Source: Chloroflexota bacterium
GTDB taxonomy: Bacteria; Chloroflexota; Dehalococcoidia; Dehalococcoidales; WRFJ01
NCBI GenBank assembly: GCA_009778865.1
Contig: WRFJ01000050.1
Span: 1-6,661, forward strand
DNA length: 6,661 nt
Direction: 5' to 3'
The translations under genes were made by a program, and so were the position numbers. The notes beneath the pieces were generated by a model. The model did not search any database. It had not been told where the DNA came from and was given only the letters and a program-made list of their open reading frames with translations. Position 1 is the first letter of the stretch, and each line of letters begins with the position of its first letter. Of the stretch, positions 1 to 5,376 are shown piece by piece.

Positions 1-122
1 AGATTAATCTTGATAAGTGTCCTAATAACATTACCCAATGGTACCTTAACTCTTCCTTATCTGTTGCCTGGGACTTTGAGAATGATAAGGTTAATGAGGA
101 TGTTACTCTTTACTGCGGGTAA
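1..122 (+). CDS. C-terminal end of an InlB B-repeat-like (Listeria-Bacteroides repeat) surface protein, 5' partial
   Basis: An open frame runs in from the left window edge (first full codon at position 3) and ends at TAA 120-122, giving 39 residues. The string QWY, about ten residues later AWDF, then V-N-E-D-V-T-L-Y at the end, matches the closing half of the Listeria-Bacteroides / InlB B-repeat fold, whose consensus reads roughly GWY...WDF...V..D.TLYA.W. These small beta repeats are known from secreted and cell-surface proteins, often in tandem and often at the C-terminus. The final W usual after LYAx is missing: the protein stops at Y-C-G. The rest of the protein lies outside the window, so the number of repeats, any signal peptide and any other domains cannot be seen. 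No sorting motif or membrane anchor follows. The gene converges on the ribosomal operon and is probably functionally unrelated to it. The family call rests on one short stretch and is an inference. Confidence 0.66.
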   Translation, partial: INLDKCPNNITQWYLNSSLSVAWDFENDKVNEDVTLYCG

Positions 123-200
123 TAATATTCCTTAATTCAAAGAGGGCATGACTTGTAGGAATAAACTGGACTTAGTTTAGTACCGTATTCGGCATATTAT
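123..200. other. Short non-coding stretch between convergent genes
   Basis: I see no gene, promoter or strong structure here. One weak A/T-rich inverted repeat occurs: TAAACT at 162-167 and AGTTTA at 174-179, with a six-base loop. It has no T run, so it is not a convincing terminator. Confidence 0.5.
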
Positions 201-236
201 AAAAGTGGCTATCGAGATATCTCAATAGCCACTTTT
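201..236 (-). terminator. Intrinsic terminator at the end of the ribosomal operon, probably bidirectional
   Basis: A 12-base arm at 201-212 is the exact reverse complement of 225-236. Inside it, after one C/A mismatch, lies the palindrome GAGATATCTC (214-223), which extends the stem. On the minus strand the hairpin follows the rpsI stop by about 25 bases and is flanked by a T run. On the plus strand it follows the surface-protein stop by about 78 bases and ends in TTTTT. It can therefore end both converging transcripts. It is the only clear terminator in the window. Confidence 0.85.
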
Positions 237-260
237 TAAATTAAATCGTAAAAATAAACC

Positions 261-662
261 TTAACGTTTGGTGTATTGAGGAGCCTTGCGAGCTCTCTTC
301 AGGCCTGGTTTCTTTCTTTCTTTAGCTCTAGCGTCTCTAGTGAGCAAACCAGCTTGTTTTAAGGCCAAATGATAAGCATTAGTATCAATTTCGTCTAAGG
401 CCCTAGCTATGCCATGACAAATAGCACCTGCTTGGCCAGTAATACCGCCACCCATAACTTTTATAGTAGCAGTATATTTACCTAAAGTGGCAGTGGCATG
501 AAAAGGTTTTAAAATAGTACGGATATGCTCATCGCGATTAAAGCGCTCTGTATAAGAGACGCCGTCAATTAAAATAGAACCATCGCCAGCCATTAAGCGA
601 ACCTGAGCCACGGCTTCTTTTCTTCTACCGGTTGCTGCAAAATAAGTGTTTTTAGTAGCCAA
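261..662 (-). CDS. rpsI: 30S ribosomal protein S9
   Basis: S9 (uS9) is a small-subunit protein of the 30S head. Its C-terminal tail reaches toward the P-site tRNA. The 133-residue product has the family length and marks: an N-terminal ATGRRKEAVAQVRL block (residues 10-23), the glycine-rich GGGITGQAGA block near residues 71-80, then HGIARAL, and the basic tail ending Y-T-K-R with the conserved terminal Arg. The residue before HGIARAL is Cys where Arg is more usual. The start is TTG at 660-662. It is chosen because the N-terminus aligns exactly there, no ATG lies nearby in frame, and a strong Shine-Dalgarno (AAGGGGAG, 669-676) sits six bases upstream. It is the last gene of the operon, 20 bases after rplM, paired with it as in most bacteria, and is followed by the terminator at 201-236. 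Stop is TAA. Confidence 0.97.
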   Translation of the reverse strand: MATKNTYFAATGRRKEAVAQVRLMAGDGSILIDGVSYTERFNRDEHIRTILKPFHATATLGKYTATIKVMGGGITGQAGAICHGIARALDEIDTNAYHLALKQAGLLTRDARAKERKKPGLKRARKAPQYTKR

Positions 663-668
663 TTTTCT

Positions 669-676
669 CTCCCCTT
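669..676 (-). promoter_or_regulatory. Ribosome binding site of rpsI
   Basis: AAGGGGAG on the minus strand lies six bases before the TTG at 660-662. It is the main evidence that the non-ATG codon is the true rpsI start. Confidence 0.8.
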
Positions 677-682
677 TGTTCC

Positions 683-1099
683 TTAAACGTTAGTCTGTGC
701 AGTGTGAGGATGCTCAGCACCAGCATAAACTTTTAATTTTTTAAACATAGCATTACCGAGTTTAGTGGAAGGCAACATGCCTTTAACAGCATTTTGCACA
801 GCAAATACCGGATCTTTTTCCAACATCTGCGCCAAAGTAGTGGTTTTTAAGCCGCCAGGATAATTGGAGTGACGATAATAAACTTTTTCTTCCATTTTTT
901 TGCCGGTGACTATAAACTTGGCAGCATTGATGATTACCACATAATCGCCGGTATCTAAGTTGTTGGTAAAAGTAGTTTTATTTTTACCCATCAACAAAGT
1001 AGCAGCTTCGGTAGCCACTTTGCCCAGTATTTGACCATCGGCATCTATAACATGCCAAGATCTTTTAATGTCTTTTGCCTTTACACTGTAAGTATTCAT
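683..1099 (-). CDS. rplM: 50S ribosomal protein L13
   Basis: L13 (uL13) is an early-assembling 50S protein that binds 23S rRNA. The 138-residue product is of normal length. It shows the N-terminal W-x-VIDA-x-G-x-LG block, GKNK-x-x-F, the family signature around YYRHSNYPGGLK in the middle, and the late block AVKGMLPSTKLG followed by KKLKVYAG and HPHTAQ. I place the start at ATG 1097-1099. An in-frame TTG four codons upstream (1109-1111) is less likely, because the family N-terminus reads M-x-T-Y-S and a GGAGA ribosome site lies at 1103-1107, just before the ATG and inside the longer version. The spacing of that site is short, about 3-4 bases. The truA stop lies 12 bases upstream and rpsI begins 20 bases downstream. 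Stop is TAA. Confidence 0.96.
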   Translation of the reverse strand: MNTYSVKAKDIKRSWHVIDADGQILGKVATEAATLLMGKNKTTFTNNLDTGDYVVIINAAKFIVTGKKMEEKVYYRHSNYPGGLKTTTLAQMLEKDPVFAVQNAVKGMLPSTKLGNAMFKKLKVYAGAEHPHTAQTNV

Positions 1100-1111
1100 A
1101 TTTCTCCACAA

Positions 1112-1873
1112 TTAAATGTCGTGTTCAGGTTGATAGTTGGTACTTTTTAATAGCAAGCCGTGCGGCGGCAAGCAAGTAAAAGAACCGCGAATTTTATTGT
1201 CTATTATTTTGCTAAATTGGTCAAGGGTAAGTTCACCCAAGCCCACACTCACTAAAGCACCTGCCATATTGCGTACTTGATGAGTCAGAAAAGAATTGGC
1301 TTCAAAAATCATTGTGATTTTTTGACCTTCTTGGTTGACTTCAGCACGCATCATGATCCGCACTGTGCTTTTTTCTTCTTTGATATTGCCACTTGTAAAA
1401 GAGATAAAATCATGCTCTCCTACAAGCAACGATGCCGCCTGCTGCATAAGCTTAATATTCAGCGGACAAACTACCCAATAAGCCTGCTTACGCTCCAGCA
1501 CCGGACGCACCGAAGAATTTATTATATTGTAAACATAAGTGCGAGAGATAGCATCATAACGAGCCGAAAAACCTTTAGCTACCTCTTTGGCACTTTTTAC
1601 CGCAATATCGGACGGTAAATAAAAATTTAAAGCCCGTACTAATGTATTTTCCGTAAACTCTTTATCGATAGTAAAGGTAAAAATCTGTTTTTCGGCACTT
1701 ACCCCGCTATCGGTGCGACCGGCCCCATTAACTCTTACATGCCGACCAGCTAGAGCTTCTAAAGCTTGCTCCAGTTGCCACTGCACTGTTCGTTGCCCAG
1801 ATTGCAATTGGCTTCCGCAAAAATCCTGTCCATCATAAGTGACGGATATGGCATAATGCTTTAGGCCATCCAT
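1112..1873 (-). CDS. truA: tRNA pseudouridine(38-40) synthase TruA
   Basis: TruA isomerises uridines 38-40 in the anticodon stem of tRNAs to pseudouridine, acting in the cytoplasm without a cofactor. From ATG 1871-1873 the product has 253 residues, a normal length. The catalytic motif GAGRTDSGVSA covers residues 50-60 with the nucleophile Asp55. The R-x-Y element is in SARYDAISRTYVY, and the later blocks HDFISFTS and THQVRNMAGALV are clear. Two motif positions differ from the common form: GWQ near the N-terminus is GSQ, and GVHA after the catalytic Asp is GVSA. A TTG three codons upstream (1880-1882) could also start the frame. Neither start has a good Shine-Dalgarno, so translation may depend on coupling to rplQ, whose TAA ends 11 bases before the ATG. 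Its position between rplQ and rplM is a widespread arrangement. Stop is TAA. Confidence 0.95.
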   Translation of the reverse strand: MDGLKHYAISVTYDGQDFCGSQLQSGQRTVQWQLEQALEALAGRHVRVNGAGRTDSGVSAEKQIFTFTIDKEFTENTLVRALNFYLPSDIAVKSAKEVAKGFSARYDAISRTYVYNIINSSVRPVLERKQAYWVVCPLNIKLMQQAASLLVGEHDFISFTSGNIKEEKSTVRIMMRAEVNQEGQKITMIFEANSFLTHQVRNMAGALVSVGLGELTLDQFSKIIDNKIRGSFTCLPPHGLLLKSTNYQPEHDI

Positions 1874-1884
1874 ATTTTTCAAGC

Positions 1885-2481
1885 TTAGATTTCTTTAATA
1901 ATTTTTTTGGCAATACGCTTTTTAGGAACGACTTCCTCGGTTTGAGTTTCTGTTTTTTTAGCAGAAACCTTTTTAACAGTATTTTCTTTTATGGCTTTAT
2001 CCTTGACAGCAGCCTTTCTAGCAGCTGCTTTCTTATCGGCAGCTTTTTTATCAGCAGCTTTTTTGGCCTCGGCTTTAACCTTGGTAGATTTAGCGTCATC
2101 GTTAGGTTGAATTACTTGGGTGCCTTCGCTGTCTACCATCTCAATAATAACCATTTCGGCACCGTCTCCCAAACGAGTACCTAACTTGTAGATACGAGTA
2201 TAACCACCGTTTCTGGTGGCATAGCGAGTGGCGTACACACCCATCACCTTTTCCACTGCGCGCTCATCGTAAAGAAAAGCGGCGGCGCGGCGACGGGAAG
2301 CTAAAGTGCCTTTTTTACCCAAAGTAACCATTCTCTCAGCGAAAATGCGAATCTGCTTAGCTTTAGCTTCAGTAGTAGTGATTCTCTCATAACCTAAAAG
2401 ATCAGTTACTAAATTACGATAAAGTGCTTTGCGGTGACCGCTATCGCGATTTAACTTAGTTCCGGCAATCATATGTCTCAT
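1885..2481 (-). CDS. rplQ: 50S ribosomal protein L17 with a long Lys/Ala-rich C-terminal extension
   Basis: L17 (bL17) lies near the polypeptide exit tunnel on the 50S subunit. Residues 1-117 are a standard L17: MRHMIAGTKLNRDSGHRKAL at the start, then LLGYERITTTEAKAK, and a closing GG-x-TR-x-YKLG-x-R-x-GD and MVIIEMVD block. Most family members end about here (roughly 115-130 residues). This one runs on to 198. The extra 81 residues are low-complexity and highly basic, with a repeated K-K-A-A-D unit at about residues 140-154 and more K/A/V/T blocks to the end. They resemble disordered tails of ribosomal or histone-H1-like proteins and may contact rRNA; that role is an inference. The start is ATG 2479-2481 with TCACCT (minus strand AGGTGA, 2489-2494) seven bases upstream. 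It follows rpoA by 28 bases, as is usual. Stop is TAA. Confidence 0.95.
   Translation of the reverse strand: MRHMIAGTKLNRDSGHRKALYRNLVTDLLGYERITTTEAKAKQIRIFAERMVTLGKKGTLASRRRAAAFLYDERAVEKVMGVYATRYATRNGGYTRIYKLGTRLGDGAEMVIIEMVDSEGTQVIQPNDDAKSTKVKAEAKKAADKKAADKKAAARKAAVKDKAIKENTVKKVSAKKTETQTEEVVPKKRIAKKIIKEI
2027..2071 (-). repeat. 15-bp tandem repeat coding KKAAD units in the L17 tail
   Basis: Three adjacent 15-base units at 2027-2041, 2042-2056 and 2057-2071 begin GCTTTCTT or GCTTTTTT on the plus strand. The first two differ at only two positions; the third is more diverged. They are in frame and encode K-K-A-A-D-type units of the rplQ extension, so unit gain or loss would keep the frame. 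Confidence 0.7.
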
Positions 2482-2509
2482 TTTATTTTCACCTAATTGT
2501 TCTTAAAAT

Positions 2510-3439
2510 CTACTCTAACGACATCGGAATGCCTAAGGTAGACAGCTTTTCTTCTAGTTCAGTTAAAGATTTGCGACCAAAGTTACGCAAAGATAAAAGA
2601 TCTTTAACACCTTTATTAATGACCTCACCTACAGTAGAAATGCCGGCATGACGCAAGCAATTCATAGTGCGCACCGAAAGATCAAGTTGCTCTACTGGCA
2701 TATTAAACTTTTCATCGCTCAAATTACCCATGGCAGCACCAATTTCACCACCGATGTTAATGGTCACCGAACCACCGATAAACATACTAAAGCCGGATAC
2801 CAACTTGGCGGCAGCACGATAGACAGCAGTTTCCGGACCTACCGTACCATCGGTCCATACTTCCAGCACCAGTTTCTCCAAAGAAGTTTCGCGGCCCATG
2901 TGTACTGGTTCAGTTTTATAATTTACTCTGCGGATAGGGGTAAAAATAGCATCTACCGGAATAGTACCGACAGGCACGTCCGCAGAACTTTGAGCTACCA
3001 TAAAGCCCTCACCAGCATTAACTGTAAAAGTTACTCTTAGACTGGCATCGGCAGAAGTTAAGGTGGCCAAATACAAGTCAGGGTTTATTATTTTATAATC
3101 ATTGGAAGGAGCAATATCAGCAGCGGTTATTACACGCTCGCCGCTTACATTCAAAGTAAGTTCTCCTACCGATACATCAGACAAAGCCATCAAACGAATG
3201 CCTTTGACATTTAGCATAAACTCAGTAGCGTCTTCTTTAGCATTAGGAATAGACGAAAACTCATGTTGGATACCGTTAATGAACATCTGAGTAATCGCCA
3301 CACCGCTCATATTACCAAGAAGAACGCGACGTAAGGCATTGCCAACGGTAGTACCGAAACCGTTTTCCAAGGGCTCGCAGATGAAACGACCATATTTGTC
3401 ATCGCATTCTACACACTCAACCTTTGGCATATTAGACAA
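2510..3439 (-). CDS. rpoA: DNA-directed RNA polymerase subunit alpha
   Basis: The alpha subunit dimerises to nucleate RNA polymerase assembly, and its C-terminal domain contacts UP elements and activators. The 309-residue product has both domains. The N-terminal domain (about 1-225) shows PLENGFGTTVGNALRRVLL at 23-41, HEFSSIPNAKED and the TPIRRVNY block near 167-174. A short linker follows, then the C-terminal domain (about 247-307) with VRTMNCLR and LLSLRNFGRKSLTELEEKL. The DNA-contact positions known in E. coli (R265, N268, C269, K271, G296, K298, S299, E302) correspond to R257, N260, C261, R263, G288, K290, S291 and E294, so only K271 is changed, conservatively, to Arg. The start is taken as TTG 3437-3439 because AAGGAGG (3446-3452) lies six bases before it. 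The ATG three codons later (3428-3430) would have 15-base spacing. Stop is TAG. Confidence 0.97.
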   Translation of the reverse strand: MSNMPKVECVECDDKYGRFICEPLENGFGTTVGNALRRVLLGNMSGVAITQMFINGIQHEFSSIPNAKEDATEFMLNVKGIRLMALSDVSVGELTLNVSGERVITAADIAPSNDYKIINPDLYLATLTSADASLRVTFTVNAGEGFMVAQSSADVPVGTIPVDAIFTPIRRVNYKTEPVHMGRETSLEKLVLEVWTDGTVGPETAVYRAAAKLVSGFSMFIGGSVTINIGGEIGAAMGNLSDEKFNMPVEQLDLSVRTMNCLRHAGISTVGEVINKGVKDLLSLRNFGRKSLTELEEKLSTLGIPMSLE

Positions 3440-3445
3440 AGTAAA

Positions 3446-3452
3446 CCTCCTT
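3446..3452 (-). promoter_or_regulatory. Consensus Shine-Dalgarno deciding a TTG start for rpoA
   Basis: The minus strand reads AAGGAGG, a perfect anti-16S match. It is six bases from TTG 3437-3439 but 15 bases from the in-frame ATG 3428-3430. The spacing favours the TTG. Confidence 0.75.
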
Positions 3453-3498
3453 ACGCAAATACTTGTTTAGTGCTACCTTCTGCTGCTCTAATTAGAGA

Positions 3499-4122
3499 CT
3501 AGCGAGAGTAGTACTCAACAACAGCAGAAGCATTCAATTTAGCATCAATGGCATCGGCAGCCGGCAAGGAAAGAATCCTAGCTTCCAACTTGCTGCGATC
3601 CAAACCAATCCACGGTGCTACAGCTTTGCTTTCAATAGTGACTTTTAAATTTTTAAAGTAAGTGGATTTCATGCTTTCCGGACGCACGCCGATAATCTCG
3701 CCGACATTAACGAAATAGGAAGCAATATCCAATTTACGACCATTAACAGTAATATGGCCGTGATTTACCAATTGACGGGCTTGAGAACGGGACTCGGCAA
3801 AGCCCATGCGATAGATAACATTATCCAATCTTCTTTCCAAAAGTATCATCAGATTGTCACCGGTAATACCGCCTAAAGCAGCAGCTAATTTAAAGGTTTT
3901 GACAAACTGGCGCTCCAGTAAACCGTAACTCTGCTTTACTTTCTGTTTATCTCTAATCTGTTGACCGCGATCGGAAAGACGACGGACACGACCCAATTGC
4001 GGGCCGGGAGCCTTAGGTCTTTTTTCAAAGGCACATTTGGTAATACAACGTGTGCCCTTAAGCATAAGCTTTTCGCCGTTACGACGGCATAGACGGCATA
4101 CAGCCGCAGTATATCTAGCCAT
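3499..4122 (-). CDS. rpsD: 30S ribosomal protein S4 (cysteine-bearing, zinc-type form)
   Basis: S4 (uS4) binds the 5' domain of 16S rRNA and initiates 30S assembly. In E. coli and Bacillus it also represses its own translation. The 207-residue product is of normal length. The N-terminal part carries four cysteines, C9-x2-C12, C26 and C30, as in the zinc-binding form of the family. The C26-C30 gap is three residues where four is usual in the forms I recall. The usual PPGQHG element is replaced by APGPQLG. The core continues with LSDRGQQIRDKQKVKQSYG, LERRLDNVIYRMGFA and the S4 RNA-binding domain (about 98-160, QARQLVNHGHITVNG), and ends in the conserved VVEYYSR. The start is ATG 4120-4122. A GAGG-type ribosome site (about 4133-4138) overlaps the rpsK stop, about 11 bases away in an A/T-only spacer. 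Stop is TAG, followed by a 59-base gap to rpoA. Confidence 0.97.
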   Translation of the reverse strand: MARYTAAVCRLCRRNGEKLMLKGTRCITKCAFEKRPKAPGPQLGRVRRLSDRGQQIRDKQKVKQSYGLLERQFVKTFKLAAALGGITGDNLMILLERRLDNVIYRMGFAESRSQARQLVNHGHITVNGRKLDIASYFVNVGEIIGVRPESMKSTYFKNLKVTIESKAVAPWIGLDRSKLEARILSLPAADAIDAKLNASAVVEYYSR

Positions 4123-4137
4123 ATATTATATATACCT

Positions 4138-4530
4138 CTATACTCTTCTTCTCTTCTTGGGACGGCAACCGTTATGCGGAATGGGGGTAATATCACGGAT
4201 GCTCTTGATGTCTAAACCGGAAGCTTGCAGTGAGCGAACTGCTGCTTCACGACCGCTGCCGGGGCCTTTTACATACACTTCCACCAATTTCAGACCCTGT
4301 TCGGCACCTCTTCGTACAGCTTCTCTGGCTGCTAGTTGAGCAGCATAAGGAGTACCTTTACGGCTACCCTTAAAGCCCACTGTGCCACCGGAAGCCCAGG
4401 AAATAGTGTCTCCTTTGGGATCGGTTAAGGTGATAATTGTGTTGTTAAAGGTAGCATGAACGTAAGCTCTACCGGAAGGTATAACCTTCTTTTCACGCCT
4501 TTTCGTTTTGCTTCGCTTTTTTAGCGCCAT
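4138..4530 (-). CDS. rpsK: 30S ribosomal protein S11
   Basis: S11 (uS11) forms part of the 30S platform near the E site and mRNA exit. The 130-residue product has family length. It has a basic N-terminus, then GRAYVHATFNNTIITLTD (20-37), WASGGTVGFKGSRKGTPYAAQ, VYVKGPGSGREAAVRSLQASGL, and the conserved ending DITPIPHNGCRPKKRRRV. No unusual residues were noticed in these blocks. The start is ATG 4528-4530 with AGGAGG (4542-4547) 11 bases upstream. It sits 51 bases after rpsM and 15 bases before rpsD, in the usual rpsM-rpsK-rpsD-rpoA-rplQ order. Stop is TAG. Confidence 0.98.
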   Translation of the reverse strand: MALKKRSKTKRREKKVIPSGRAYVHATFNNTIITLTDPKGDTISWASGGTVGFKGSRKGTPYAAQLAAREAVRRGAEQGLKLVEVYVKGPGSGREAAVRSLQASGLDIKSIRDITPIPHNGCRPKKRRRV

Positions 4531-4581
4531 TATCTATTTACCCTCCTAACGGTAATACAAAAGCGTTTTGCTTATTTGCGA

Positions 4582-4962
4582 CTACTTTTTAGTGGCCTTG
4601 CCGCGACCGGCCACAGTCTTTTTGACACCCTTGCGGGTGCGGGCATTGGTCTTGGTTCTTTGGCCATGCACCGGCAAGCCTCTTTTATGGCGCAAGCCAC
4701 GGTAAGAACCAATATCAATAAGACGTTTAATGTCTAATTGTACTTGTTTGCGTAAACCACCTTCGACCACATATTGTTTATCAATGAGATCACGGATAGC
4801 GTTTAACTCGTCATCAGAGAGCTCAAAAACTCTCTTCATGGGATTAACATTTACTCTTTGCAAAATCTCCATGGCGTTAGTGGGACCAATACCATAGATA
4901 TATCTCAAAGAGATTCTCACTTGCTTGTTTTCAGGAATATCTACACCGGATACACGAGCCAT
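4582..4962 (-). CDS. rpsM: 30S ribosomal protein S13
   Basis: S13 (uS13) sits in the 30S head, forms the intersubunit bridge with L5, and its basic tail approaches the P-site tRNA. The 126-residue product has normal length. It begins MARVSGVDIPENKQVRISL, continues YIYGIGPTNAMEIL in the helix-two-turn-helix region, and has the signature GSYRGLRHKRGLPVHGQRT at about residues 87-105, followed by the KTNARTRKG block and a Lys-rich tail. The start is ATG 4960-4962 with a consensus AAGGAGG (4973-4979) ten bases upstream. It lies 20 bases after rpmJ. Stop is TAG. Confidence 0.98.
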   Translation of the reverse strand: MARVSGVDIPENKQVRISLRYIYGIGPTNAMEILQRVNVNPMKRVFELSDDELNAIRDLIDKQYVVEGGLRKQVQLDIKRLIDIGSYRGLRHKRGLPVHGQRTKTNARTRKGVKKTVAGRGKATKK

Positions 4963-4982
4963 ACTGGCATTTCCTCCTTAAC

Positions 4983-5096
4983 TTACCCTTGTCTCTGCTT
5001 GTGTTTAGCTATAGGGCAGATGTTGCGTACAACACCTTCACGTCTGATAATTTTGCATTTGGGGCATCTCTTTTTTACAGAGGCACTTACTTTCAT
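4983..5096 (-). CDS. rpmJ: 50S ribosomal protein L36 (cysteine, zinc-ribbon form)
   Basis: L36 (bL36) is the smallest common 50S protein. It binds 23S rRNA through a zinc ribbon. The 37-residue product starts at ATG 5094-5096 and ends at TAA 4983-4985. It starts MKVSASVKKRCPKC and ends AKHKQRQG, the exact family length. The ligands Cys11, Cys14, Cys27 and His32 give the C-x2-C-x12-C-x4-H pattern of the zinc-binding form, so this is not the cysteine-free paralogue seen under zinc control in some bacteria. A ribosome site, AAGGAAAAG on the minus strand, precedes the start. It lies between infA (36 bases upstream) and rpsM (20 bases downstream), its standard location. Confidence 0.97.
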   Translation of the reverse strand: MKVSASVKKRCPKCKIIRREGVVRNICPIAKHKQRQG

Positions 5097-5132
5097 CTGT
5101 CTTTTCCTTATGTCCTAAGACTTTTATTTCAT

Positions 5133-5354
5133 TTAAGACTTGAAACGATAGGTAACACGGCCGCGTGTTAAGTCATACGGCGAAAGCTCTACTAAAACTC
5201 TGTCGCCGGGTAATATGCGAATATAATGCACGCGCATCTTACCGGAAATATGGGCCAACACTTTATGTCCGTTGGCTAATTCCACTTCAAAAGTAGCATT
5301 AGGCAAAGCTTCCAGTACTGTTCCTTCAACTTCTATGGCTTCCTTTTTTGCCAA
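5133..5354 (-). CDS. infA: Translation initiation factor IF-1
   Basis: IF-1 occupies the 30S A site during initiation and helps IF-2 and IF-3 select the start codon. The 73-residue product is a single OB-fold (S1-type) domain of normal length, with EGTVLEALPNATFEVEL (about 10-26), GHKVLAHISGKMR, and the ending SPYDLTRGRVTYRFKS. The N-terminus aligns exactly at TTG 5352-5354, and no ATG, GTG or TTG lies upstream in the same frame before the map stop. I therefore take the TTG start. The best ribosome-site candidate (AAGGT, near 5367-5371) has a long spacing of about 12 bases, so initiation may be weak. The gene begins 22 bases after the map stop. Stop is TAA. Confidence 0.96.
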   Translation of the reverse strand: MAKKEAIEVEGTVLEALPNATFEVELANGHKVLAHISGKMRVHYIRILPGDRVLVELSPYDLTRGRVTYRFKS

Positions 5355-5376
5355 GTTTTTCGTCTTACCTTTCTTT

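Noticed and set aside
162..179. Small inverted repeat TAAACT/AGTTTA as a terminator or site for the plus-strand gene
   Set aside because: It has only six A/T-rich base pairs and no following T run. The hairpin at 201-236 is far stronger.
1277..1618. Plus-strand open frame of 113 codons inside truA
   Set aside because: The opposite strand encodes conserved TruA blocks. The product is low in family signal and rich in Phe, Ser and His, as antisense frames often are.
2648..3040. Plus-strand open frame of 130 codons inside rpoA
   Set aside because: It is antisense to the conserved alpha subunit, with no recognisable domain.
3936..4196. Minus-strand frame of 86 codons bridging rpsD and rpsK
   Set aside because: It runs in another frame across two firmly identified genes and has no family resemblance.
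4968..4970. An ATG just downstream of the rpsM Shine-Dalgarno
   Set aside because: It is out of frame with S13 and only about two bases from the AAGGAGG, too close. The ATG at 4960-4962 fits the family N-terminus.
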